Below, piece by piece: positions 40,150 through 50,937 of a stretch of 64,000 nt of DNA. The notes beneath the pieces were generated by a model, which was not told the DNA's origin, made no database searches, and saw only the letters and a program-made list of their open reading frames with translations. This DNA comes from GCA-2861595 sp035525365. Lineage in GTDB: Bacteria; Actinomycetota; Acidimicrobiia; Acidimicrobiales; GCA-2861595. The position numbers were made by a program, and so were the translations under genes. Location: positions 1-64,000 of the forward strand of contig DATLEK010000092.1 in NCBI GenBank assembly GCA_035525365.1, written 5' to 3'. Position 1 is the stretch's first letter; each line of letters starts with the position of its first letter.

Positions 40150-41562
40150 GTGGGGGAGCCAACAGCGCCGGTGGAGAACGCGGAACGGCTATGGATGTTG
40201 TGCGCGGAGGCACTGCACAACCAGGTCAACGAGGCGACCTGGAAGACGTGGTTCGAAGGGATCCGTCCGTCATGGGCAGACGACGAACAGGTCGTTCTCA
40301 GCGTCCCCAGCTCCCTGGTCAAGGATCGTCTGGAGAGCCGCTACCTGACCCTCGTCGGTGATGTTCTCGCCGATGCCACAGGGAAGAAGCTCACGATCCG
40401 CCTGGTCGTCGACACGGACGCCGCTGCTGAGCAGCCCCGTCTGACATTCAGTCCGGCCAATGACCCGAAGCCGGCCACAGGGGATTCCGAGAGCCGGCGG
40501 TGGGACACCTCCTCGTCGGACGAGCCGGTGCAGGCGCCTTCAGTCGACGCCGACTACACCTTCGACGCCTTCGTCACCGGCCCCTCCAACCGGTTCGCGC
40601 ACGCTGCGGCCCGCTCTGTAGCCGAAACGCCAGGTAAGTCTTACAACCCGCTGTACATCCACGGCGGCGTCGGCCTCGGCAAGACCCACCTGCTGCACGC
40701 CATAGGCAATTACGTCCGGCACAACTTTCGCGGCCGACTAGTTCGTTACGTGCCCAGCGAGACCTTCCTCAATGAGTTCGTCGACGCCATCCGCACCAAC
40801 ACCACCCCCGCCTTCAAGCGCCGCTACCGCGAATGCCACCTTCTCCTGGTGGACGATGTCCAATTCATGGAAGGCAAGGAGGGACTTCAGGAGGAGTTCT
40901 TCCACACCTTCAACGAACTGCATCAGACCAGTCGCCAGATCGTCATCACGTCGGATCGTCCACCCAACTCCTTCACGACCCTCGACGACCGCCTCCGCAG
41001 CCGGTTCATGTCAGGGCTCACCGCCACCGTTCAACCACCAGACCTCGAGACACGGTTGGCGATTCTGCGCAGCAAGGCCGGCGACGAAGTAGCGACCGGG
41101 CACAGCGATGTACTCGAGTACATCGCCGAGAACGTCAAGGACAACATCCGCCAGCTCGAGGGGGCTCTCACCCAAGTTCTGGCCCACGCCAGTGTCTATG
41201 GACAGCACCTCACTGTCGAGCTGGCCGAGGAGGTCCTCTTCGACCTGTTCGGCACCAACCAACCACGTCCGATCACCCCCAAAGTGATCCTGGACGCCAC
41301 GGCCGATCTTTTCGGCTTCGAAGTAACAGACATCTGTGGTACCAGTCGTCGCCGGCCCCTGGTGACCGCCCGCCAGATCAGCATGTATGTCTTCAGACAC
41401 GTCACCGACTACAGCTATCCTGCCATCGCGCGCGAGTTCGGCGGCCGGGACCACACCACGGTCATCCATGCCGTCGAGAAGATCTCGACGTTGATGAAGG
41501 AGAAGCGCCAGATCTACGACCAGGTCAATGAGCTGATGGCTCGGATCACCAGTGGGGGATGA
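40150..41562 (+). CDS. dnaA: Chromosomal replication initiator DnaA
   Basis: 470 residues from GTG 40150; GTGs at 40135 and 40171 are also possible, and the family start lies close before ERLWMLCAEALHNQVNEATW. Domain I is at the start, a short linker (PANDPKPATGDSESRRW) follows, then domain III with Walker A GGVGLGKTHLLHAIG, Walker B CHLLLVDDVQFM, and domain IV with the signature EFGGRDHTTVIHAVEKI. It opens the origin and loads helicase. The linker is much shorter than in Streptomyces. It is followed by the candidate origin and dnaN. Confidence 0.96.
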   Translation: MGEPTAPVENAERLWMLCAEALHNQVNEATWKTWFEGIRPSWADDEQVVLSVPSSLVKDRLESRYLTLVGDVLADATGKKLTIRLVVDTDAAAEQPRLTFSPANDPKPATGDSESRRWDTSSSDEPVQAPSVDADYTFDAFVTGPSNRFAHAAARSVAETPGKSYNPLYIHGGVGLGKTHLLHAIGNYVRHNFRGRLVRYVPSETFLNEFVDAIRTNTTPAFKRRYRECHLLLVDDVQFMEGKEGLQEEFFHTFNELHQTSRQIVITSDRPPNSFTTLDDRLRSRFMSGLTATVQPPDLETRLAILRSKAGDEVATGHSDVLEYIAENVKDNIRQLEGALTQVLAHASVYGQHLTVELAEEVLFDLFGTNQPRPITPKVILDATADLFGFEVTDICGTSRRRPLVTARQISMYVFRHVTDYSYPAIAREFGGRDHTTVIHAVEKISTLMKEKRQIYDQVNELMARITSGG

Positions 41563-41769
41563 CGCTGTGTCGGTGCCTTGTGATTTGGGGGGACAAGCGT
41601 GGCTTCGTCCACCGGACCTCGATCAAAGCGTCACAACCCTGTGGAAGAGTGGGGATGACGGCAGGACAGCCGTAGTAGCCCTGACCTGGGAAAACCATGG
41701 TTCATCCCCAATCCACAGCCTTTACAAACACTTCCTCCGTTTCTCTCAACCTACAAACCAAAGAGAACC
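41563..41769. other. oriC: Candidate oriC (dnaA-dnaN intergenic region)
   Basis: 207 bp between dnaA and dnaN, where most actinobacteria have oriC. It holds weak DnaA-box-like sites tcgtccacc (41605), tgtggaaga (41640) and caatccaca (41709), each 7 of 9 matches, and an AT-richer, purine/pyrimidine-biased end (41719-41769) before dnaN. It is short compared with the several-hundred-base origins of Streptomyces or mycobacteria. The better boxes lie upstream of dnaA, so the origin may be bipartite. Confidence 0.5.
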
Positions 41770-42879
41770 ATGAGATTTCGAAGCGAACGCGATTCCCTCG
41801 TTGAAGCCCTGAGTGTCGCTGGTCGTGCCGTCACGGGCAGAGGCGGCGCTCTTCCAGTGCTCTCAGGTGTGCGCCTGGAGGTGACCGGTGAGCAACTGCA
41901 TGTCGCCGGCTCAGACCTGGACCTGACCATCCAGGCCACCATGGCGGTTGCCGGGTCGGGCGACGGGGTTGCTGTCGTTCCCGCTCGCCTGGTGACCGAT
42001 ATCGTGCGCTCATTGCCGCCCGGCGGAGTCAACGTCGAAGCTGGTGACGATGAGGTGTCCATCACATCAGGCCGTTCCCAGTTCAGCGTCCGAATGTTGC
42101 CCGCGGCTGATTTTCCGAGGGTTCCCGGGGGTGGCGACACCGGGCTGGGCGACGCCGTTACCCTGGACGCCGGCGAGTTGGCCGACGCGCTCGGTCAGGT
42201 GGTGCGGGCGGCCTCATCCGACGATGCCCGGCCGATCCTCACCGGCGTTCTGATGGCGGCGGAGGAGCGTGGTCTCAGGCTCGTGGCCACGGACTCCTAC
42301 CGCCTCGCCGTCCGCGACCTGCCCGGCACGAGTGTGCTTCGTGAGGGCCAGACGGTGCTGGTGCCCTCCAAGGCTCTTTCCGAGCTCCAGCGGGTTCTGT
42401 CGGGTGCGGACAAGGTCACCCTGCGACTGGGCGAGCACGACGCCAACTTCGAGGTTGGTGACGTGCGGCTCACCACCAGACTGATCGAAGGAGAGTTTCC
42501 GAACTACCGCCAGCTGATCCCTTCGACCTACCCGAATCGGCTGGTTGTGGGCAAGGCCGCGCTGCTCGAGGCAGTGCGGCGGGTCAAGCTGCTGGTTCGA
42601 GACGCTACGACCCCGGTCCGGATGGCTCTCGGCCCGGACACGGTGGGTCTCACGGTGGTCAGCGCAGAGGTCGGCCAGGCCAACGAGGAGGTCGACGCCC
42701 ACTACGAGGGCGCGGAGATGACGGTTGCCTTCAATCCGGGATATCTCATCGATGGTGCCGAGGCGATCCCGGGAGACGAGATCATCCTCGACACACAAGA
42801 CGCGCTGCGGCCGGCTGTGATCCGGGGGACCGATAGCGACGACTACCTCTACCTGCTGATGCCGGTGCGGGTGTCGTAG
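41770..42879 (+). CDS. dnaN: DNA polymerase III sliding clamp (beta)
   Basis: 369 residues from ATG 41770 after aaagagaacc. Three clamp domains: MRFRSERDSLVEALSVAGRA at the start, MLPAADFPRVPG and ARPILTGVLMAAEERGLRLV in the middle, EGEFPNYRQLIPSTYPNRLV and the C-terminal YLYLLMPVRVS, which forms the partner-binding pocket. It encircles DNA and holds the polymerase. Ordinary length; recF begins 5 bp after its stop. Confidence 0.97.
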   Translation: MRFRSERDSLVEALSVAGRAVTGRGGALPVLSGVRLEVTGEQLHVAGSDLDLTIQATMAVAGSGDGVAVVPARLVTDIVRSLPPGGVNVEAGDDEVSITSGRSQFSVRMLPAADFPRVPGGGDTGLGDAVTLDAGELADALGQVVRAASSDDARPILTGVLMAAEERGLRLVATDSYRLAVRDLPGTSVLREGQTVLVPSKALSELQRVLSGADKVTLRLGEHDANFEVGDVRLTTRLIEGEFPNYRQLIPSTYPNRLVVGKAALLEAVRRVKLLVRDATTPVRMALGPDTVGLTVVSAEVGQANEEVDAHYEGAEMTVAFNPGYLIDGAEAIPGDEIILDTQDALRPAVIRGTDSDDYLYLLMPVRVS

Positions 42880-42884
42880 CGGCC

Positions 42885-43958
42885 GTGGAGTTCAAGCGGC
42901 TCTTGCTGACCGACTTCCGGAACTACCGGACGGCGGAACTCGAGATCGCACCGGGCGGCCTCACGGTGATCGATGGCGACAACGGCAGCGGGAAGACGAG
43001 CCTCCTGGAGGCCATTGGCTACCTGGCCAGCCTTTTGTCGTTCCGCGGCGCACCGAAAGAGGCGCTCGTGAGGCGGGGGGCGCCGGCGGCCACAGTGCGG
43101 GCGGAAGCTTCAAGAGACGGACGTCCGGTGCTTCTCGAGGCCGAAATACGCCTGGTGGGGCACGACCGGGTGCAGGTAAACCGCCAGCCGCTCCGGCGGG
43201 TGCGGGACCTGCTCGGCACTATCCAGGTCACAGTGTTCTCACCAGACGATCTCAGCCTGGTGAAGGGCGGCCCTGGAGAGCGGCGCCGTTACCTCGACGA
43301 CGCACTGACCGCCCTCCACCCCCGCAATGATGCGCTCTGCTCCGAGGTGGACCGGGTGTTGCGGCAGCGAGGAGCTCTCCTCAAGCAGGCGGGGGGGAAG
43401 TTGAGCACAGAAATCGCCAACACCCTCGACGTGTGGGACGCCAAGCTGGCGTCGGCCGGGGAGGCGTTGGCCGACGTTCGGGCCGATCTGGTGATCCGCC
43501 TCGAACCTGAGATAGCCAAGGCCTACGACCAGGTTGCCGGTACTGCGTCGGTCACCTCCGTCCGGTACGTGCGGTCCTGGGAGGGCTCCCTCGCTGGTGC
43601 ACTGGCCGCCGCCCGCCAGCAGGACCTGCGCCGTGGCGCCAACACCCTCGGCCCGCAGCGCGACGAGCTGGAGATGAACCTCAAGGACCTGCCCGCCCGC
43701 ACCCACGCCTCCCAGGGGGAGCAGCGTTCGCTGGCCCTTGCCCTGCGCCTGGCCAGCCATGCGACTCTCGCTGCATCCGGTGGTGCTCCTCCGGTGCTCC
43801 TCTTGGACGACGTGTTCTCCGAGCTCGACGAGGACAGAGCCAGGGCCCTGATCACCCACCTCCCACCCGGACAGGCCCTTCTCACCACCACCGGCACGCT
43901 GCCCCCGGGAGTGTCTCCTGCTCTACGCGTGCGGGTTCACGAGGGGCGGATCCTGTGA
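42885..43958 (+). CDS. recF: DNA replication and repair protein RecF
   Basis: 357 residues from GTG 42885. Starts KRLLLTDFRNYRTAELEIAP, Walker A GDNGSGKTSLLEAIGYLAS, signature GPQRDELEMNL and HASQGEQRSLALALRLA, Walker B VLLLDDVFSELDEDRARALI. It acts in loading RecA at gaps. Conserved order dnaN-recF-dciA-gyrB; the stop overlaps the next gene by GTGA. Confidence 0.96.
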   Translation: MEFKRLLLTDFRNYRTAELEIAPGGLTVIDGDNGSGKTSLLEAIGYLASLLSFRGAPKEALVRRGAPAATVRAEASRDGRPVLLEAEIRLVGHDRVQVNRQPLRRVRDLLGTIQVTVFSPDDLSLVKGGPGERRRYLDDALTALHPRNDALCSEVDRVLRQRGALLKQAGGKLSTEIANTLDVWDAKLASAGEALADVRADLVIRLEPEIAKAYDQVAGTASVTSVRYVRSWEGSLAGALAAARQQDLRRGANTLGPQRDELEMNLKDLPARTHASQGEQRSLALALRLASHATLAASGGAPPVLLLDDVFSELDEDRARALITHLPPGQALLTTTGTLPPGVSPALRVRVHEGRIL

Positions 43959-44344
43959 GGCGACCGTCACGTCGCCGTAGTGGATCGGCATGGCGACCTC
44001 TTCCGGAGGAAGAGGACCGGTCACCGCGCCGGTTGAGCGACTCGCTCGACGGCATCACCCGGTCCATGGGAGCGCCCGGCGTGGTGGCCCTGGGTGTGTT
44101 GTTCAGCCGATGGGGGGAGATCGCGGGGCCCGTTGCCGCCGCCCACAGCTGGCCGCTGTCGGTCACGCGAGGAGCCCTGGTGGTGGCCGTGGACGGGCCC
44201 GGATGGGCCACCTCGTTGCGGGCACTTTCCGCGCAATTGCTCCAGCGGGTGGAGGAGGTCGCCGGCCCCGGTGTGGCCGAGCGTATCGAGGTCCGCGTAA
44301 AGCCTCGCGATCAGCGTCCGAGTCACACCCCGGTGGTAGACTGA
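43955..44344 (+). CDS. dciA: DciA (DUF721) replicative helicase loader
   Basis: 129 residues from GTG 43955, overlapping recF (GTGA). The domain has LFSRWGEIAGPVAAAHSWPL, RGALVVAVDGPGWATSLRAL and LLQRVEEVAGPGVAERIEVR, the DUF721/DciA pattern. DciA is the ancestral loader or activator of DnaB in bacteria lacking DnaC/DnaI. It follows recF and precedes gyrB as in mycobacteria (Rv0004 position). The N-terminal 35 residues are basic and likely disordered. Confidence 0.88.
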   Translation: MRRPSRRRSGSAWRPLPEEEDRSPRRLSDSLDGITRSMGAPGVVALGVLFSRWGEIAGPVAAAHSWPLSVTRGALVVAVDGPGWATSLRALSAQLLQRVEEVAGPGVAERIEVRVKPRDQRPSHTPVVD

Positions 44345-44432
44345 CCTCATTGCAATTCGGGCCGTTGAGCAGCACTTTTCCGTCCGGATCGCCTCCATCC
44401 CAAGTGGTTTTTGAAAGGTCGCGCCCGGAGCG

Positions 44433-46382
44433 ATGACAACATCTTCTGACGACGTCGCAACCCAACCCAAGCCGCCGTCGTACGGGGCCAAGGACATCAC
44501 CGTCCTGGAGGGCCTCGATCCCGTCCGCAAGCGGCCCGGGATGTACATCGGGTCCACCGGCCCCAGCGGCCTGCACCACCTCATCTGGGAGGTCGTGGAC
44601 AACTCCGTCGACGAGGCCATGGCCGGCCATTGCACCCGAATCGACGTGACCCTCCTGGCTGACGGCGGCTGTCGCGTGTCGGATGACGGTCGCGGCATTC
44701 CCGTCGATCCCCACCCCCAGTACAAGAAGAAATCCGGTGTCGAGATCGCCCTCACCGTCCTGCACGCCGGTGGCAAGTTCGGCGGCGCCGGCTACAAGGT
44801 CTCAGGCGGTCTCCACGGCGTAGGAGTCTCGGTCGTGAACGCCCTGTCGAGCCGGCTGGTGGTCGAGGTCGACCGTGACGGCAAGCGCCACCGCATCGAG
44901 TTCGCCAAAGGAGGCAAGCCCCAGGGCGCCCTGGAGGTCGTGGGCACCGCACCTCGGGGGCGCACCGGTACCACCGTGGAATTCTGGCCCGACCCCACGA
45001 TTTTCGAAGAGGTGGAGTTCCGGGCCCAGACGGTGCTCGAGCGTCTCCAGATGATGGCGTTCCTCAATCGTGGCCTGGAGATCCGCTTCAAGGACGAGCG
45101 GCCCGGCCACGAGCAGGAAGTCACCCACCGCTACAACGGCGGCATCATCGACTTCGTCCGCCACCTGAACGCGTCCAAGGAGGCGCTGTTCAAGAAGGTG
45201 GCGTATTTCCAGCAGGCCGAGGAGACCCAGGAGGTGGAGGTCGCACTCCAGTGGAACACGGGTTTCCACGAGGGCATCCACAGCTTCGCCAACGGCATCG
45301 CCACCGGCGAGGGCGGCATGCACGAAGAGGGTCTGAAAAAGGCGCTCACCAACGTGGTCAACCGCTACGCCCGGGCCAAGGGTCTGGTCAAGGAGAAGGA
45401 CGAGAACCTGCTCGGCGAGGACATCCGGGAGGGCCTCACCGCCATCCTCGCTGTCCGCCTCCAGGACCCGCAGTTCGAGGGCCAGACCAAGTCGAAGCTG
45501 GGAAACGTGTCCATGCGATCGCTGGTGGAGCGCGCCTCCAACGAGAAGCTGGCCGAATGGCTCGAGGAACACCCCACCGAAGCCCGCCAGGTGGTGCAGA
45601 AGAGCGTTCAGGCCGCCCGTGGCCGCCTTGCCGCCCGCCAGGCCCGCGACCTCATCCGCCGCAAGTCTGCGCTGGAAGGCGCTGGGATGCCGGGCAAGCT
45701 CACCGACTGCTCCACGCGTGACCCGAAGCAGGCCGAGCTGTTCATCGTGGAGGGCGACTCGGCCGGAGGTTCGGCCATCCGGGCCCGCAACCCGCAGAAC
45801 CAGGCGATCCTCCCCATCCGGGGCAAGATCCTCAACGTCGAGCGGGCCCGGATCGACCGCATGCTCAAGAACACCGAGATCCAGGCCCTTATCGGGGCCA
45901 TCGGTGCCGGGGTGGGCGAGGAGTTCGACGAGACCAAGATCCGCTACGGGCGCGTCATTTTGCTCGCTGACGCCGACGTGGACGGGAGCCACATCCGCAC
46001 CCTCCTGCTCACCTTCTTCTTTCGGCAGATGAAGGCCCTGGTGGAGCACGGCCACGTGTTCGTGGCCCAGCCGCCGCTGTTCTCCACCCTGGTGGGCAAG
46101 GAGAAGGTGTACCTGAAGCACGACGCGGCCAAGGCCCGGTTTTTGGAGGAGCACCCAAACCACAAGGCCGACTTCACCCGGCTCAAGGGTCTCGGTGAGA
46201 TGGACTACGACGAGCTGGGCACCACCACCATGGCCGCCGATCGCCGCACGCTGCTGCAGGTCACCGTCGATCAGGCGGCCATCGCCGACGACATCTTCTC
46301 CATCCTCATGGGTGACGACGTGGAGCTTCGGAAGCACTTCATCGTCACCAACGCGAAGGACGTCAGGTTCCTTGACATCTGA
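44433..46382 (+). CDS. gyrB: DNA gyrase subunit B
   Basis: 649 residues from ATG 44433. GHKL ATPase: RKRPGMYIGSTGPSGLHHLI, EVVDNSVDEAMAGHC, SDDGRGIPVDPHPQ and GGLHGVGVSVVNALS. TOPRIM: FIVEGDSAGGSAIRARN and ILLADADVDGSHIRTLLLTF, then the C-terminal QRYKGLGEM-type helix in a variant form (TRLKGLGEMDYDELGTTTM). With GyrA it adds negative supercoils. No intein. gyrA begins 9 bp after the stop. Confidence 0.97.
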   Translation: MTTSSDDVATQPKPPSYGAKDITVLEGLDPVRKRPGMYIGSTGPSGLHHLIWEVVDNSVDEAMAGHCTRIDVTLLADGGCRVSDDGRGIPVDPHPQYKKKSGVEIALTVLHAGGKFGGAGYKVSGGLHGVGVSVVNALSSRLVVEVDRDGKRHRIEFAKGGKPQGALEVVGTAPRGRTGTTVEFWPDPTIFEEVEFRAQTVLERLQMMAFLNRGLEIRFKDERPGHEQEVTHRYNGGIIDFVRHLNASKEALFKKVAYFQQAEETQEVEVALQWNTGFHEGIHSFANGIATGEGGMHEEGLKKALTNVVNRYARAKGLVKEKDENLLGEDIREGLTAILAVRLQDPQFEGQTKSKLGNVSMRSLVERASNEKLAEWLEEHPTEARQVVQKSVQAARGRLAARQARDLIRRKSALEGAGMPGKLTDCSTRDPKQAELFIVEGDSAGGSAIRARNPQNQAILPIRGKILNVERARIDRMLKNTEIQALIGAIGAGVGEEFDETKIRYGRVILLADADVDGSHIRTLLLTFFFRQMKALVEHGHVFVAQPPLFSTLVGKEKVYLKHDAAKARFLEEHPNHKADFTRLKGLGEMDYDELGTTTMAADRRTLLQVTVDQAAIADDIFSILMGDDVELRKHFIVTNAKDVRFLDI

Positions 46383-46391
46383 GATGGCCAC

Positions 46392-48863
<2,472 letters not shown>

Positions 48864-48920
48864 GTAGCCCTCTCTCACCAGCTCTTCCCCCCTTCGCTGT
48901 GTTTGATCGAAAGGTTGAGT

Positions 48921-49490
48921 ATGGAAGAGCGCGGGCACGAGCATGGCCAGGTGCTACCCCTGGTGGCATTGATGGTCGTAGGTGCCGGCCTGGCCTGTCT
49001 GGTCCTCGGTCGGTTGGGCGGGGCCGCGGTGGCCCGGGCCCAGGCGGTGACCGCGGCTGACGCCGCCGCCCTGGCCGGTGCGGCCGCCGGAAGGGGTGCG
49101 GCACGGGTATCGGCCACGGCCAACGGTGCCCGGATGACGAAGTACGAGGAGCTGGGTCTCGACACGAGGGTCGAGGTGAAGCTGGGCGGGGCCCACGCCT
49201 CGGCGAGGGCCAGGCGTCGTCCCGCGGCGCCAGCAGGGTCTGCCGGGATGGCCGCCGGGCTCAGAGCCGCCGTGGCGAGGGCCGAGCAACTCCTCGGGCG
49301 GCCCGTGCCGTTGTCGAGACCTGCGGTCGACGATCCAGGCCGGGTGCGCCATCGGGCGGGCTTGGCCATCGACGTTCCGGCGTGGCTGGTGGCGCGGCTG
49401 GCCCCTGTCGCTTCTCAGGCCGGATTGTGCCAGCCGTACCCCGAGGCGCACCCGATCCACTTCGAACTGTGTGCCCACGGAGTACCGTGA
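48921..49490 (+). CDS. TadG-like membrane protein fused to an M15-like peptidase domain
   Basis: 189 residues from ATG 48921, after gaaaggttgag. N-terminus: ERGHEHGQVLPLVALMVVGA then a membrane helix and AQAVTAADAAALAGAAAGRG, as in Tad/Flp pseudopilin-like proteins (GQ..PL...L at the start, AD.AALAGA after the helix). C-terminal half: VRHRAGLAIDVPAWLVARL and YPEAHPIHFELC, matching the two metal-site motifs HxxGxAxD and ExxH of M15/VanY-type D-Ala carboxypeptidases. The combination suggests an exported, membrane-tethered wall peptidase. Its end overlaps the DUF3566 gene by 20 bp. Confidence 0.6.
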   Translation: MEERGHEHGQVLPLVALMVVGAGLACLVLGRLGGAAVARAQAVTAADAAALAGAAAGRGAARVSATANGARMTKYEELGLDTRVEVKLGGAHASARARRRPAAPAGSAGMAAGLRAAVARAEQLLGRPVPLSRPAVDDPGRVRHRAGLAIDVPAWLVARLAPVASQAGLCQPYPEAHPIHFELCAHGVP

Positions 49491-49872
49491 CCAGGTGGCG
49501 CAGGGCCGGCGAGTGCGGCGCATCCTCCGCAGAGTCGACCCCTGGACGGTCCTCCGGTTCTCGGTGCTGTTCTACCTGTGCCTGCTGGTCGTCTCGCTGG
49601 TGGCCGGCCTGTTGCTGTGGGCCGCAGCCTCGACCACGGGCGTCATCGACAACTTCGAGCGATTCATAAAAGAACTGTTCGCCTTCCAGACGTTCAGTAT
49701 CAACGGAGCGCTCATCTTCCGCTCCACTCTGATAGGTGGGCTGGTCATGGTGCTTCTGGGCTCCGGCTTCAACGTGCTCATGGCCGTGATCTACAACCTC
49801 ACCTCCGACGTGGTCGGCGGCATCGAGGTGGCGGTGCTCGAAGAGGAGCCCACCCGGCGCACCTCGGTCTGA
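49471..49872 (+). CDS. DUF3566 transmembrane protein
   Basis: 133 residues from GTG 49471, overlapping the previous gene by 20 bp. RRVRRILRRVDPWTVLRFSV begins the DUF3566 domain; helix 1 is VLFYLCLLVVSLVAGLLLWA and helix 2 LIGGLVMVLLGSGFNVLMAV, followed by YNLTSDVVGGIEVAVLEEE. Same family and place as mycobacterial Rv0007, between gyrA and tRNA-Ile. Function unknown, with a conserved role near cell division suspected. Confidence 0.88.
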   Translation: MPTEYRDQVAQGRRVRRILRRVDPWTVLRFSVLFYLCLLVVSLVAGLLLWAAASTTGVIDNFERFIKELFAFQTFSINGALIFRSTLIGGLVMVLLGSGFNVLMAVIYNLTSDVVGGIEVAVLEEEPTRRTSV

Positions 49873-49911
49873 TCATTCCCCAGGGCCCTCGTGTAGCCTC
49901 ACCTCTCCCTC

Positions 49912-49985
49912 GGGGCTATAGCTCAGCTGGTTAGAGCGCAGCACTGATAATGCTGAGGTCGATGGTTCGACTCCATCTAGCCCCA
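49912..49985 (+). tRNA. ileT: tRNA-Ile (GAT)
   Basis: Acceptor ggggcta pairs with tagcccc, discriminator a at 49985; D-arm gctc/gagc, anticodon stem cagca/tgctg with loop ctgataa (anticodon GAT), T-arm gatgg/ccatc. No encoded CCA. It is the usual tRNA after gyrA in Actinobacteria. Its 3' 47 bases are repeated at 50938-50984. Confidence 0.97.
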
Positions 49986-50153
49986 CCCTCGAAATCGGCA
50001 AAAGCCCAGGTCAAGTGGGGTGAGGCCAGTCAGGGCGTTGTCCGCCAGAAGCCACGATTTTACCGGGATTTTCTGTCGCTACGGGCACGCAGCGGGCACG
50101 GCGGACGACGAGAGAGCTGACCGTCGAGCTCGCCGCCAATTCACTCACAGATC
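49986..50153. other. Non-coding arm of the mini-island
   Basis: 168 bp between the tRNA and the toxin stop. It contains the 22-bp repeat at 50080-50101 and no credible gene. Confidence 0.5.
50080..50101. repeat. 22-bp direct repeat of the mini-island, copy 1
   Basis: The 22 bases from tacgggcacg to gcgggcacgg are found again, exactly, at 50848-50869, near the opposite end of the island. The pair lies 95 and 69 bp inside the attachment repeats. It could be a recombinase or excisionase arm site. Confidence 0.7.
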
Positions 50154-50423
50154 TCACAGGGTTGCTACGGCTCGATCCAAGTCACGCCGATCGATGACGC
50201 GTTCCACCCACAGCCCCCGCTCAACCGGCCTGTACAAAACCCGGTAGTCGCCTACCCGCAGCCGTCGCCACGGTGCTTTGCCGTGCAGAGCCTTAACGTC
50301 GAGGTTGGCAGCCTCGCCGGCCAGCGCCTGGAGGGCGACCACGAGCCGCTTACGGTCGGGGCCTCGCTTGATCCTGCGCAGGTCCCGTTCGGCTCGAGCG
50401 GACAGTTCGACGTTGGTGGTCAT
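50154..50423 (-). CDS. RelE/ParE-family toxin
   Basis: 89 residues from ATG 50423. Shape and motifs of RelE toxins: VELSARAERDLRRIKRG, LDVKALHGKAPWRRLRVGDY, RVLYRPVERGLWVERVIDRR and RDLDRAV. Conserved Arg residues fit mRNA interferases acting at the ribosome. The antitoxin gene is upstream, ending 75 bp before this start, so the order is antitoxin then toxin. The only functional module of the tRNA-Ile mini-island. Confidence 0.85.
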   Translation of the reverse strand: MTTNVELSARAERDLRRIKRGPDRKRLVVALQALAGEAANLDVKALHGKAPWRRLRVGDYRVLYRPVERGLWVERVIDRRDLDRAVATL

Positions 50424-50498
50424 CGGCCCCGTCGAGCCCGCTTGTGGAATCCCGACCTGGCTACGTCAGCGGGTACGGCGTGCCGCGGCGTCCTGTGC

Positions 50499-50762
50499 TC
50501 ACTGGTCAAGCTCGTCGAGAACCTCGCCGAGCGGCTTGCCCCGGACCCCCTTGCCGATCTCCTCATCGGCCTCCGCCATGTTGGCCACGAACTCCGGAGC
50601 GTTCGCCAGCACCCAGTCCTCGAGGGCCTCCTGGTCGATGGGGACCACTGCCGCCACCGGCTTGCCGTGCTTGGTGACCACTGCCGGCCGCCCCGATGTG
50701 GCGACCTCGTCCACCACCGCGCTGGCGTTGTTGGCCAAGTCCCGGATGCTGACAGTGCTCAC
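50499..50762 (-). CDS. YefM/Phd-family antitoxin
   Basis: 87 residues from GTG 50762. It begins STVSIRDLANNASAVVDEVA, then GRPAVVTKHGKPVAAVVPID, a standard Phd/YefM fold, with a toxin-binding acidic end. Starts farther upstream (ATG 50771 or 50780) exist, but tacaat at 50773-50768 (minus strand) is a good -10 element and would begin the mRNA at about the GTG, giving a leaderless message. The imperfect palindrome at 50773-50791 (gtacc...ggtac) is the likely operator. Confidence 0.82.
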   Translation of the reverse strand: MSTVSIRDLANNASAVVDEVATSGRPAVVTKHGKPVAAVVPIDQEALEDWVLANAPEFVANMAEADEEIGKGVRGKPLGEVLDELDQ

Positions 50763-50772
50763 GCTGGTCATT

Positions 50773-50791
50773 GTACCCACAACCGTGGTAC
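50773..50791 (-). promoter_or_regulatory. Operator/promoter of the toxin-antitoxin pair
   Basis: An imperfect 19-bp palindrome with gtacc and ggtac ends overlaps a -10-like tacaat directly before the antitoxin start. Antitoxins of this type bind such sites to repress themselves. Confidence 0.45.
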
Positions 50792-50847
50792 TTCGTCATC
50801 CCGCAGCAGCTTGTGCCGCACCCTGTTCGAACCAGCGGTCGAGCCGT

Positions 50848-50869
50848 ACGGGCACGCAGCGGGCACGGA
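50848..50869. repeat. 22-bp direct repeat of the mini-island, copy 2
   Basis: Exact copy of 50080-50101, same orientation, 768 bp apart. Confidence 0.7.
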
Positions 50870-50937
50870 TGGCCGGTAGGGTGTCGTTCCAGAGGCTAAA
50901 GGCGCAGGTCAGCGCCATCGCCGGCCGGCGATGACCT

